The translations under genes and the position numbers were made by a program. Of a stretch of 25,277 bases of DNA, positions 13,443 through 20,867 are shown in pieces. Each line of letters begins with the position of its first letter. The first letter of the stretch is position 1. The notes under the pieces are model-generated. The model made no database searches. It had not been told where the DNA came from and saw only the letters and a list, made by a program, of their open reading frames with translations. The stretch is from the NCBI GenBank assembly GCA_035532535.1, contig DATKQT010000030.1, forward strand, positions 1-25,277, in the 5' to 3' direction. The stretch is from Palsa-739 sp035532535 (GTDB lineage Bacteria > Actinomycetota > Thermoleophilia > Gaiellales > Gaiellaceae).

Positions 13443-14504
13443 GTGATCCTCGCCCATCTCGACCTCGATGCCTTCTACGCCGCCGTCGAGGAGCTGGAGA
13501 ACCCCGAACTGCGCTCGAAGCCGCTCATCGTCGGCGGCGACCCGCGCGGGCGCGGCGTCGTCGCGACCGCGAACTACGTCGCGCGCGGCTTCGGCATCCA
13601 TTCGGCGATGAGTGCCGCCGAGGCGATCCGCCGCTGCCCGGAGGCGGTGTTCGTGCGCCCGCGGCACAGCCTCTATCGCGAGTATTCGCGCCACGTGTGG
13701 TCGACGGTGCGCGGCATCGTCCCGACGCTCGAGCAGACCGGCATCGACGAGGGGTATCTCGATCTCGGCGAGGTCGCGTCCGGCTTCCTCGAGGCGCGCG
13801 TCGTCGCCGAGGCGGTGCAGACGGCGGTGCGTGCGGGGACGAGCCTCACATGCTCGATCGGGGTCGCGCCGTGCAAGGTGGTGGCGAAGATCGGCAGCGA
13901 CGCGCGCAAGCCGGGCGGACTGACGGTCGTCGTCCCCGGCCAGGAGGCGACATTCCTCGCGCCGTTCGACGTGCGGCGGCTGCCGGGAGTGGGGCCGAAG
14001 GCGGAGCAGCGGCTGCGCGCCGCCGATGTGCAGACGATCGGCGCGCTCGCAGCGCTCGGTGACGACGACCTGCGCCGGCTGCTTCCCGGAAGCGTCGGCC
14101 AGGTGCTGCGCGACCGCGCGCGCGGCGTCGATCCGCGCGGCCTGGAGTTCGGGGTCGAGCGCATCTCCATCTCGGTGGAGAACACCTTCGAGCGTGACCT
14201 CCTCGACCGGGAGCGCCTGCACGACGAGCTGCGCGGCATGGCGACCGAGGTCGCGGGCCATCTCCGCTCGCGCGGCCAGACGGCGAGGACGGTGACGACG
14301 AAGCTCCGCTACGCCGACTTCTCCATCCGCAGCCGGTCGACCTCGCTCGACGTCGGCATCGACGACCCTGCGCAGATCGGCGATCTCGCGTGCCGGCTGC
14401 TCGATCGTGGACTGCGCGACCGGCCGGGCGCGTTACGCCTCGTCGGTGTCGGCGTGTCCGGGCTCGTGGAGTACCGCCAACTGGCACTGGACGCCGTGGA
14501 GTGA
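13443..14504 (+). CDS. dinB: DNA polymerase IV (Y-family, DinB)
   Basis: This is a translesion DNA polymerase of 353 residues. The palm has HLDLDAFYAAVEE with D7 as a metal ligand and the D102-E103 pair in TGIDEGYLDL, which is usually SIDEAYLD. SCSIGVAP-like residues and KVVAKIGSDARKPGGLTVV cover the second palm motif, RRLPGVGPKAEQRL is the helix-hairpin-helix of the thumb, and SVENTFERDLLDRERL starts the little finger. The tail reads YRQLALDAVE, a degenerate form of the QLxLF beta-clamp motif that lacks the final Phe, so clamp binding may be weak. GTG 13443 is supported by TAATCT 6 nt before it. No LexA box was seen in the short divergent gap. Confidence 0.95.
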   Translation: MILAHLDLDAFYAAVEELENPELRSKPLIVGGDPRGRGVVATANYVARGFGIHSAMSAAEAIRRCPEAVFVRPRHSLYREYSRHVWSTVRGIVPTLEQTGIDEGYLDLGEVASGFLEARVVAEAVQTAVRAGTSLTCSIGVAPCKVVAKIGSDARKPGGLTVVVPGQEATFLAPFDVRRLPGVGPKAEQRLRAADVQTIGALAALGDDDLRRLLPGSVGQVLRDRARGVDPRGLEFGVERISISVENTFERDLLDRERLHDELRGMATEVAGHLRSRGQTARTVTTKLRYADFSIRSRSTSLDVGIDDPAQIGDLACRLLDRGLRDRPGALRLVGVGVSGLVEYRQLALDAVE

Positions 14505-14517
14505 TAGGAGAGGGGCC

Positions 14518-14730
14518 GTGTTGCTGGGTCGCCGTCGCAACCGGCGCGAACTTCCTCAGCTCGCCGAGGAAGAGGTCTACGCGCGCTCGTACGGCGAGCG
14601 CAGCGACGACGTGACGAACGTGAAGCGCCGCGCGCCCGAGGAGTCGGAGCCCGAGCCGGCTCCGAGGTTGTCCGACCGGTCGATCCGGGATGCTTTCCGC
14701 GCACGGCTCGAACGCCGCGACGACACCTGA
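14518..14730 (+). CDS. Small charged protein downstream of dinB, 70 aa, unknown
   Basis: I do not recognise this 70-residue protein. It starts VLLGRRRNRRELPQLAEEE, continues with an acidic/proline stretch (EESEPEPAP) and ends in a basic helix with SIRDAFRARLERRDDT. It looks soluble and largely disordered, with alternating basic and acidic blocks. The GTG start (14518) has a purine-rich AGGAGAGG at 14506-14513 just after the dinB stop, so unlike many neighbours it has a ribosome binding site and is probably co-transcribed with dinB. Third-codon GC supports coding. Nothing more of its function can be read. Confidence 0.62.
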   Translation: MLLGRRRNRRELPQLAEEEVYARSYGERSDDVTNVKRRAPEESEPEPAPRLSDRSIRDAFRARLERRDDT

Positions 14731-14829
14731 CACCGCGTGGTTCGCGCCGTCTCGCTCTCCCGGCTCGGTGTCGGTGTCGAACGACCCGTTCGTACACGGG
14801 ACGCTCGCACGACGACTCGCCGGTAAGCA

Positions 14830-15831
14830 CTAGCGCAGGGCATATCTCCACGCGTACACCGGCCTGCGGCCGCCGGAGCACCGGTTGAGGAGCGCGGCGA
14901 CGTCGCTCTCGCGCGGCATCCGTGACGCGTGCACGGTCAGCGCACGCGCGCGGCGGCACACGCCGCGCAACCCGCCGCCGCCGGCGCACGCCGCGATCAC
15001 CTCGACGACGCCGTGCCGCAGATCGTTCTGCGCGGCCCGCTCGACGTCGTCGAGGGTCGGCAGGTAGCCGTCGCGCAGCGCAGCTCCGACGGCCAGCTCG
15101 AAGAGCTGCACGACGTTTTCCTCGATGGACGCGGCGAGCCGGTTCGGCTCGCACCGGTAGGCGTGCCAGAAGCCGGCGTGCGTCTCCTCGTGCAACAGCG
15201 TCCGGACGAGCGAGGAGGGGTTCCCGCGCATGCGCCGGCCGTTCACAATCGTGTCGAACGGCAGTCGCGCGCCCGCGACGAAAGCGGCCAGCTGCGTGCG
15301 CCCGCGGCTTGAAGGCCACGAGCGGAGCGGCGTGCAGCGCCCGTCGTAGACACCCGGCGTGATCGGATACCAGGTGCCGAGCCCGCCGAGGGCGCTCAAT
15401 GCGCGCCGACCCCAGCTCATCTCGACGCGCTCGCTGCGCGCGAGCCCGAGCGGGCGGAGCGCGTGCGGGTAGAAGCGGTCGGCGTACGCGATCGCCATCG
15501 ACATCCCGTGGCCGGGCTGGCGGAAACGCCAGGGATGGGGATAGACCGACGTGCCGCCGGAGGCGAGCTCCTCCCACACCCATTCGAGGCTGAAGGAGAG
15601 GAGGTAGTGGGCGAAGCTGCCGCCCTCGTCGCGCCACCAGCCGAGCTCGAACGCGTCGGAGAGAAGCGCGTCGGCGCCGCGGGCGAGCGCCTGGTCGAAC
15701 TCCCGGTCGCCGCGGCGGCCGCGCTCGCGCCGGAACGCAATAGCCGCGTCGGCGATGGCCTCCGAAGCCGCCACCTCGCGCCGCGCGCGCCGGATGGTCG
15801 ATGGTGAAGGGGCGGTGAGCGCGAGGGCCAC
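14830..15831 (-). CDS. Putative zinc metalloprotease-like protein with HEETH motif, unknown family
   Basis: This is a 333-residue protein I cannot place in a known family. LLHEETHAGF gives an HExxH zinc motif with H214, E215 and H218. Candidate third ligands are E237/E238 in AASIEENVVQLFE, 19-20 residues on, the spacing seen in gluzins. Upstream is an aromatic-rich region (WVWEEL, YPHPWRF, FYPHAL). There is no signal peptide or clear membrane helix, so it is probably cytoplasmic. A basic C-terminus holds the last cysteines. The start is GTG 15829-15831, with TAGCTT 6 nt before it. It stands alone beside tRNA-Trp. A chance HExxH in a non-peptidase remains possible. Confidence 0.75.
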   Translation of the reverse strand: MALALTAPSPSTIRRARREVAASEAIADAAIAFRRERGRRGDREFDQALARGADALLSDAFELGWWRDEGGSFAHYLLSFSLEWVWEELASGGTSVYPHPWRFRQPGHGMSMAIAYADRFYPHALRPLGLARSERVEMSWGRRALSALGGLGTWYPITPGVYDGRCTPLRSWPSSRGRTQLAAFVAGARLPFDTIVNGRRMRGNPSSLVRTLLHEETHAGFWHAYRCEPNRLAASIEENVVQLFELAVGAALRDGYLPTLDDVERAAQNDLRHGVVEVIAACAGGGGLRGVCRRARALTVHASRMPRESDVAALLNRCSGGRRPVYAWRYALR

Positions 15832-15837
15832 AAGCTC

Positions 15838-15843
15838 AAGCTA
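15838..15843 (-). promoter_or_regulatory. Candidate -10 box (TAGCTT) for the leaderless zincin-like gene
   Basis: The minus-strand hexamer TAGCTT lies 6 nt before GTG 15829-15831. No Shine-Dalgarno sequence is present in the intervening bases. Confidence 0.45.
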
Positions 15844-15890
15844 GCCGGAGGGGGTGTACCGCTCCCTCGCCACTTGCGGACGCCGCGAAA

Positions 15891-15963
<73 letters not shown>

Positions 15964-15978
15964 AGGCGCGCCTGATAG

Positions 15979-15984
15979 TACCGT
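15979..15984 (+). promoter_or_regulatory. Candidate -10 box (TACCGT) for the 55-aa membrane protein
   Basis: TACCGT lies 6 nt before GTG 15991. The promoter would sit just upstream of the divergent tRNA-Trp 5' end (15963). Confidence 0.35.
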
Positions 15985-15990
15985 CGTCTG

Positions 15991-16158
15991 GTGCAGCACA
16001 GGGCGCTCGGGCTCCTGTTTTCGGTTCTCTCGGCGGCGTTCGTCCTCGTCGCCGTCGCCGCCACCGGGCACGGCGCGCGCGGCTGGATCATCGCCGTCGC
16101 CGCCCTCGCGCTCGCCGTCTGGCTGGCCTCGATCGCCCTCTCCGCGTTCCGACACTGA
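15991..16158 (+). CDS. Small two-helix membrane protein, 55 aa
   Basis: This frame runs from GTG 15991 to TGA 16156-16158. It encodes VQHRALGLLFSVLSAAFVLV, a short HGARG turn, and a second hydrophobic stretch (about residues 31-51) ending in SAFRH. Two transmembrane helices joined by a basic loop are evident, with short cytoplasmic-type ends. I know no named family. The TACCGT box 6 nt upstream matches the leaderless pattern of neighbouring genes, and the sigma factor starts 33 bp after its stop. Hydrophobic small ORFs can arise by chance in GC-rich DNA, but the clean helix-loop-helix layout and promoter argue for a gene. Confidence 0.55.
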   Translation: MQHRALGLLFSVLSAAFVLVAVAATGHGARGWIIAVAALALAVWLASIALSAFRH

Positions 16159-16179
16159 GGGAAACGGCGGCGCACGCCG

Positions 16180-16185
16180 TATTCT
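16180..16185 (+). promoter_or_regulatory. Candidate -10 box (TATTCT) for the leaderless sigma-factor gene
   Basis: TATTCT lies 6 nt before GTG 16192 and is AT-rich in a GC-rich gap. No ribosome binding site is seen. Confidence 0.5.
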
Positions 16186-16191
16186 CTTCCC

Positions 16192-16974
16192 GTGAGCCGC
16201 CCCGACGAGATGCAGGCCCTGTGGCGCGAGTACCGGGCGAAGGCCGACCCGGCCGTCCGCGACCGGCTCATCGTCACGTACGCCCCGCTCGTGAAATACG
16301 TCGCCGGCCGCCTCGGCAGCGGGCTTCCGGCCCACGTCGACGACGAGGACCTCGTCTCCTACGGGCTGCTCGGACTGATCGGCGCGATCGAGCGCTACGA
16401 CCCGGAGCGGGACGTCAAGTTCGAGACGTACGCGATCGCCCGCATCCGCGGGGCGATCATCGACGAGCTGCGCGCGCTCGACTGGGTGCCGCGCTCGGTG
16501 CGCTCCCGGGCCCGCGACATCGAGCGCGCCATCGGCGAGCTGGAAGCGAAGCTGGGCCGTGTCCCGACCGACGAGGAGATCGCCGGCAAGCTCGGCCTCA
16601 CGACGGAGGAGCTGGACGAGAGCCTGTCCGAGATCTCACGGTCGTCGATCGCCGCACTCGACGAGCTCTGGACGATCTCCGGGTCGGGCGGCGACCAGGT
16701 GGCCCTCATCGACACGATCGAGGACACCGACGCGCCCGATCCGCAGGGCGCGCTCTCGCAGGTCGAGCTGCGCGAGGCGATCGCGGACTCGATCGCCCGC
16801 CTGCCCGAGCGGGAGAAGCTCGTCGTCACCCTCTACTACTACGAGGAACTGACCCTGCGCGAGATCGGCGAGGTGCTCGGGGTGACCGAGTCACGGGTCT
16901 CCCAGCTGCACACGAAGGCGATCCTGCGCCTGAAGGCGCGGCTCGCCGGCTCGGCCACTCGCGCGACGCTGTAG
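16192..16974 (+). CDS. RNA polymerase sigma factor, WhiG/FliA (sigma-28) type
   Basis: This is a group-3 sigma-70 family factor of 260 residues that directs RNA polymerase to a special promoter class. Region 2 includes VTYAPLVKYVAGRL, DLVSYGLLGLIGAIERYDP and KFETYAIARIRGAIIDELRALDWVPRSVR, typical of FliA/WhiG. Region 3 has RVPTDEEIAGKLGLTTEEL. Region 4 has LPEREKLVVTLYYYEELTLREIGEVLGVTESRVSQ-like helix-turn-helix residues. No flagellar genes are in the window, so target genes (motility, pili or development) are unknown. GTG 16192 is favoured by TATTCT 6 nt upstream. A hairpin begins 11 bp after the stop, before the carboxylesterase. Confidence 0.93.
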   Translation: MSRPDEMQALWREYRAKADPAVRDRLIVTYAPLVKYVAGRLGSGLPAHVDDEDLVSYGLLGLIGAIERYDPERDVKFETYAIARIRGAIIDELRALDWVPRSVRSRARDIERAIGELEAKLGRVPTDEEIAGKLGLTTEELDESLSEISRSSIAALDELWTISGSGGDQVALIDTIEDTDAPDPQGALSQVELREAIADSIARLPEREKLVVTLYYYEELTLREIGEVLGVTESRVSQLHTKAILRLKARLAGSATRATL

Positions 16975-16984
16975 CGATCCCCTA

Positions 16985-17019
16985 GACTCCCGTTGAATCG
17001 CCGTTCAACGAGGGGAGTC
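16985..17019 (+). promoter_or_regulatory. Bulged inverted repeat covering -10 candidate and ribosome binding site of the carboxylesterase
   Basis: Inner arms 16991-16997 and 17004-17010 pair perfectly over a 6-nt loop. Outer arms 16985-16990 and 17014-17019 extend the stem by six pairs past a 3-nt bulge (17011-17013). The right side contains the AGGGGAG ribosome binding site (17011-17017). TAGACT at 16983-16988, a possible -10 box, overlaps the left side. It may end the sigma-factor transcript, mask translation of read-through RNA, or be a DNA operator. Confidence 0.5.
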
Positions 17020-17022
17020 GCG

Positions 17023-18597
17023 ATGAAACGCGCGCTCGTGTTCGTGTGTGTCGTCGCTGCGGTCGCAGCAGGCGGGGCATCGGCGAAGCCGAAGCCGAAG
17101 AAGCCGCAGGTCGAGCCGACCGTTGTCGCAACAGACACGGGCACGATCCGGGGAGCGATCAGCGGAGGCCTCCGCGCGTTCCGCGGCATCCCCTACGCGG
17201 CGCCGCCCGTCGGCCTGCTGCGCTGGAAGCCCCCGCAGGCGCACGCTCGTTGGAAGGGCATCCTGCAGACGACGCAGTTCGGGTCGTCGTGCCCGCAGAC
17301 GCTCGGCCCGTTCGGCGTCCCGAGCACCGACGAGGACTGCCTGTTCCTGAACGTCTACACGCCGACGGGCGCGAAGCCCGCGTCGAAGCTGCCGGTCATG
17401 TTCTGGATCCACGGCGGATCGCTCATCTCCGGCGAAGGCACCGATTACGACCCGACTGCCCTCGTCAAGCACGGCGTCATCGTCGTGACCATCAACTACC
17501 GGCTCGGCCTGCTCGGCTTCCTCGCGCATCCGGCGCTGAGCGCGGAGTCGTCGACGCAGGACTCGGGCGACTACGGCCTGATGGACCAGCAGTTCGCGCT
17601 TGCGTGGGTGAAGCACAACATCGCCCACTTCGGCGGCAACCCGTCGAAGGTCACGATCTTCGGCGAGTCGGCAGGTGGTCTCAGCGTTCGGTCCGAGCTC
17701 GTGTCGCCGTCGGGGAAGGGGCTGTTCCAGCGCGCAATCGTCGAGAGCGGGGCGTATGCGGAGACCATCCCGACGCTCGCGCAGGCGGAGGCGACGGGCG
17801 AGTCGCTCGCAGCGAAGATGGGTTGCAGCGATCAGACCGCGGCGTGCCTGCGCGCTCTGCCGGTGACGACGCTGCTCGCGAACGAGACCGCGATCACGCA
17901 GTACCCGAACATCAGCAGCTTCCTGCCGGAGCAGTACTCGACCGCGTTCAAGACGGGCGACTTCAACCACGTGCCCGTGATGTCCGGCTCGAACCACGAC
18001 GAATGGATGCTCTTCGTCGACCTGCTCACGACGCAGTCGGGCAACCCGGTGACGGCTGCGAACTACCAGCAGCAGATTGCGACGGAACTGGAGTTTCCGT
18101 CGGCCTCGGTCGCCGCGCCCATCGTGTCCGCGTACCCGGTCGGTGCGTACCCGACGCCGTACAACGCGCTCGGCGCGGTGGGGACCGACGCGATCTTCGC
18201 GTGCAACGCGCGCGAGGACGTCCAGAACCTCTCGCAGTTCACGCCGACGTATCAGTACGAGCTCAACGATCCGAACCCGCCGTTCCTCTACCCGATCCCG
18301 CCGGTCCCCTACTCGCTCGGCGACTACCACTCTGCCGAGCTCCAGTACCTCTTCCCGACGAGCGCCGGCGAGCTGAGCGCCGGGCAGACGACGCTCGCAT
18401 CCGACATGCAGGGCTACTGGACGAACTTCGCCAAGAACGGGAACCCGAACGGCGCCGGCCTCCCGGTCTGGCCGGTGTACACCGCCGCGACCGACCAGGC
18501 GCAGTCGCTGACCGAGCCTGCTCCCGCGCCGGAGTCCGGGTTCGCCTCCGACCACAAGTGCTCGTTCTGGAGCGCCTCGTACGGGGTGGGCAACTAG
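17023..18597 (+). CDS. Secreted type-B carboxylesterase
   Basis: This is an alpha/beta-hydrolase of the carboxylesterase B family, 524 residues, hydrolysing ester bonds. A signal peptide is evident: MKRALVFVCVVAAVAAGG then ASA, followed by a Lys/Pro-rich linker, so export is expected. FRGIPYAAPPVG, EDCLFLNVYTP (C106 of the usual first disulfide, with C90), HGG (130-132, oxyanion hole) and GESAGG with S216 as nucleophile are all present. E327 in SNHDEW and H436 in DYHSAEL complete the triad. ATG 17023 is preceded by AGGGGAG at 17011-17017; an in-frame GTG/ATG farther upstream would break the signal peptide. The natural substrate is unknown. Confidence 0.93.
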   Translation: MKRALVFVCVVAAVAAGGASAKPKPKKPQVEPTVVATDTGTIRGAISGGLRAFRGIPYAAPPVGLLRWKPPQAHARWKGILQTTQFGSSCPQTLGPFGVPSTDEDCLFLNVYTPTGAKPASKLPVMFWIHGGSLISGEGTDYDPTALVKHGVIVVTINYRLGLLGFLAHPALSAESSTQDSGDYGLMDQQFALAWVKHNIAHFGGNPSKVTIFGESAGGLSVRSELVSPSGKGLFQRAIVESGAYAETIPTLAQAEATGESLAAKMGCSDQTAACLRALPVTTLLANETAITQYPNISSFLPEQYSTAFKTGDFNHVPVMSGSNHDEWMLFVDLLTTQSGNPVTAANYQQQIATELEFPSASVAAPIVSAYPVGAYPTPYNALGAVGTDAIFACNAREDVQNLSQFTPTYQYELNDPNPPFLYPIPPVPYSLGDYHSAELQYLFPTSAGELSAGQTTLASDMQGYWTNFAKNGNPNGAGLPVWPVYTAATDQAQSLTEPAPAPESGFASDHKCSFWSASYGVGN

Positions 18598-18610
18598 ACC
18601 GAAGGACATG

Positions 18611-18712
18611 ACCGGGGTCAGGCCCTGGTACGGATAGGTCACGAGATACGTCGCATGATCCGGCAGCGCGTGACGAAGCCGTGACACTCTCGTAACCGGG
18701 CCTGGCCCCGGC
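18611..18712. repeat. Long imperfect inverted repeat (22-nt arms, 58-nt spacer) between carboxylesterase and EF-G2
   Basis: Arms 18611-18632 and 18691-18712 match at 18 of 22 positions; one of the four differences is a G/U-type pair. The core reads CCGGGG(T/C)CAGGCCC. The spacer holds GTCACG at 18638-18643 and CGTGAC at 18669-18674 and 18680-18685, which can form an inner stem. It lies 14 bp after the carboxylesterase stop, so it may terminate that transcript or be a REP-like element. Confidence 0.5.
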
Positions 18713-18755
18713 CGTGGCTGTGTCGGGCACGACCCTCTGAGCTTCGCAGCCGGGT

Positions 18756-18761
18756 TACGAT
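18756..18761 (+). promoter_or_regulatory. Possible -10 box (TACGAT) for the EF-G2 gene
   Basis: TACGAT lies 33 bp before ATG 18795, which would leave a short leader containing AGGAG at 18786-18790. No convincing -35 was seen. Confidence 0.25.
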
Positions 18762-18794
18762 CCGGCTAAGACATCACCCGAGGACAGGAGCTCC

Positions 18795-20858
18795 ATGCCT
18801 GCTACCGAGCCTGGAAAGATCCGCAACATCGCCGTCGTCGGCCACCGCGGAGTCGGCAAGACCTCGCTCGTCGAGGCCCTGCTGTTCCAGGCCGGGAAGA
18901 CGAACAGGCTCGGGTCGATCGCGCAGGGGACGACCGTCAGCGACTGGGAGGACGACGAGCACCGGCGCCAGATGTCGCTCTCTGGGACATTCACGCATCT
19001 CGACTGGCACGAACGCAAGATCAACCTGATCGACTGCCCCGGCGACGCGGGCTTCCAGGCGGACACGTTCGCGGCGCTGCGCGTGGTGGAGGGTGCGCTC
19101 GTCGTCCTCAGCGGTGTCATGGGCGTCGAGGTGAACAGCCTCCGCGTCTGGACGCGCGCCGAGGAGTACGAGCTCTCGCGCGTCGTGTTCGTGAACATGC
19201 TCGACCGCGAGCGCGCCGATTTCTTCCGCGTGCTCGAGGCCGCGCGCGTTCAGTTATCGGACCGCTGTGTAGCGATACACCTCCCCATCGGTTCGGAGCA
19301 CGAGATGACGGGTGTCGTCGACCTGCTGCACATGTGCGCGTACATGGATCCGACCGGCGGCAAGGAAGGCGGGCCGCAGCCGATTCCGGACTCGATGGCG
19401 GCGCAGGTGCAGGAGTACCGCGAGAAGCTCCTCGACGCCGTCGTCGAGACGAACGAAGACCTGATGGCGCGCTATCTCGAAGGGGAGGAGCTGCCGGCCG
19501 AGGACGTCGCCGCTGCGCTGAAGGGCGCGGTGACGCGGGACGAGCTCTATCCGGTCGCGTGCGGCGTCGCGACGAAGAACCTCGGCACGACCGCGCTCCT
19601 CGATCTCCTCGTCGAAGGCGTTCCGTCACCGGCGCGCAAGGGAACGACGATCGAGTTCGGCGGTGCGAAGCAGGCGGTGTTCGTCTTCAAGACGATCGCC
19701 GACCCGTTCGCGGGCCGCATCAGCTGCTTCCGCGTCCTCGCCGGCCCGGTCTCGGGCGACACGACGCTCGTCGACCCGCGCACGCACGCGAAGGAGCGGC
19801 TCGGCCAGGTGCTCTTGCTCCAGGGCAAGGACAACGAGCCCGTCGACGCGCTCGGCGTGGGGGACATCGGCGCGGTCGCCAAGCTGAAGGACGTCGTCAC
19901 CGGCGACGTGCTCGTCGACCACGAGGTGCCGGTCGAGCCGCCGCACATCGACTTCCCGCAGCCGGTCATGAGCTTCGCCGTCTCGCCGAAGGCGAAGGGC
20001 GACGAGGAGAAGATGGCCGCGGGCATGCGCCGTCTCTCGGAGGAGGACCCGACGCTGCAGATGCGCCGCGACCCGCAGACGGGCGAGCAGCTTCTCTCCG
20101 GTCTCTCGCAGATGCAGGTCGAGGTCGCGGTCGACCGGCTGCACAGCCGCTTCCACGTCAACGTCGAGCTGCACCCGCCGCGTGTGCCGTACAAGGAGAC
20201 GATCCGCAAGGAAGCCCGGGCGCGGCACCGGTACAAGAAGCAGACCGGCGGGCGCGGCCAGTTCGGCGACTGCGAGATCGTGATCGAGCCGCTGCCCGCC
20301 GAGGACGGCGGCGACCTGAGTTACGAGTTCGTGGACAAGATCGTCGGCGGCGTCATCTCGCACAGCTTCCGCCCCGCCGTGGACAAGGGCGTGCGTGAGG
20401 CGATGGAGCACGGCGACCTCGCCGGTGCGCCCATCCAGGGCGTCCGCGTCATGCTCGTGGACGGGATGGAGCACGCCGTCGACTCCTCGGAGATGGCGTT
20501 CAAGATCGCCGGCTCGCTCGCGTTCAAGGACGCGTATGCGAAGGCCGAGCCGGTGCTGCTCGAGCCGATCATGGAGATCGAGGTGAGCGTCCCCGACGAG
20601 ACCGTCGGCGCCGTCAACGGCGACCTCAACTCACGCCGCGGGCGGCTGCAGGGGATGGAGCCCGTCGCAGGGATGACGACCATCCGCGCCGAAGTGCCGA
20701 TGGCGGAGATCCTCACGTACTCGCAGGCCTTGACGTCGATGACCGGCGGCCGCGGCGATTACCACATGGCCTTCCTCCGCTACGAGGAAGTGCCGACGCA
20801 CGTTGCGCAAAAGATCATCGAAGCAACGAAGAAAGACCGGGAGACCGCAAAGGCGTAG
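18795..20858 (+). CDS. EF-G paralogue (EF-G2 / FusA2 type) with altered GTPase motifs
   Basis: This is a translation-factor GTPase homologue of 687 residues with all five EF-G domains. G1 is GHRGVGKTS (16-24). G3 is DCPGDAGF (80-87), where canonical EF-G has DTPGHVDF, so the catalytic His is replaced by Asp. G4 is NMLD (134-137) in place of NKMD, and the switch-I RGITI motif is RQMSLS. Later segments (VPYKETIRKEARARHRYKKQ, GGRGQFGD, FVDKIVGGVI, PIMEIEVSVPDE, SRRGRLQGME) are typical EF-G domains III-V. Slow or altered GTP hydrolysis is likely, as in actinobacterial FusA2 proteins. AGGAG 4 nt before the ATG sets the start. A TTA codon and a rare-codon island lie at 19251-19280. Confidence 0.93.
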   Translation: MPATEPGKIRNIAVVGHRGVGKTSLVEALLFQAGKTNRLGSIAQGTTVSDWEDDEHRRQMSLSGTFTHLDWHERKINLIDCPGDAGFQADTFAALRVVEGALVVLSGVMGVEVNSLRVWTRAEEYELSRVVFVNMLDRERADFFRVLEAARVQLSDRCVAIHLPIGSEHEMTGVVDLLHMCAYMDPTGGKEGGPQPIPDSMAAQVQEYREKLLDAVVETNEDLMARYLEGEELPAEDVAAALKGAVTRDELYPVACGVATKNLGTTALLDLLVEGVPSPARKGTTIEFGGAKQAVFVFKTIADPFAGRISCFRVLAGPVSGDTTLVDPRTHAKERLGQVLLLQGKDNEPVDALGVGDIGAVAKLKDVVTGDVLVDHEVPVEPPHIDFPQPVMSFAVSPKAKGDEEKMAAGMRRLSEEDPTLQMRRDPQTGEQLLSGLSQMQVEVAVDRLHSRFHVNVELHPPRVPYKETIRKEARARHRYKKQTGGRGQFGDCEIVIEPLPAEDGGDLSYEFVDKIVGGVISHSFRPAVDKGVREAMEHGDLAGAPIQGVRVMLVDGMEHAVDSSEMAFKIAGSLAFKDAYAKAEPVLLEPIMEIEVSVPDETVGAVNGDLNSRRGRLQGMEPVAGMTTIRAEVPMAEILTYSQALTSMTGGRGDYHMAFLRYEEVPTHVAQKIIEATKKDRETAKA
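19267..19280. repeat. Small inverted repeat in a rare-codon island of the EF-G2 gene
   Basis: GTGTA (19267-19271) and TACAC (19276-19280) pair over a GCGA loop (19272-19275). In frame, codons around it are TTA (19254), TGT, GTA and ATA, all unusual in this GC-rich gene. They encode residues about 154-161 between EF-G landmarks ADFF and LPIGSE. Confidence 0.4.
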
Positions 20859-20867
20859 AAGAGCGCA

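Noticed and set aside
11567..14062. An 831-codon plus-strand open frame opposite the mannosyltransferase, MCC-type beta and other genes
   Set aside because: The product is Arg/Ala/Pro-rich with no domain, and it is antisense to clearly conserved proteins. Long antisense frames are expected at this GC content.
14690..14833. Possible tiny plus-strand ORF ending on a CTAG shared with the zincin-like gene (ATG 14690 or GTG 14768)
   Set aside because: Third-codon GC is well below that of neighbours, the longer form overlaps the 70-aa gene, and no ribosome binding site or promoter was seen.
15848..15868. Hairpin GAGGG...CCCTC downstream of tRNA-Trp as its terminator
   Set aside because: Only five strong pairs plus wobbles, an irregular loop and no T-tract on the minus strand. 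It is too weak to list.
17005..18687. A 560-codon minus-strand open frame opposite the carboxylesterase
   Set aside because: Arg/Glu-rich shadow of a gene with signal peptide and full catalytic triad on the other strand.
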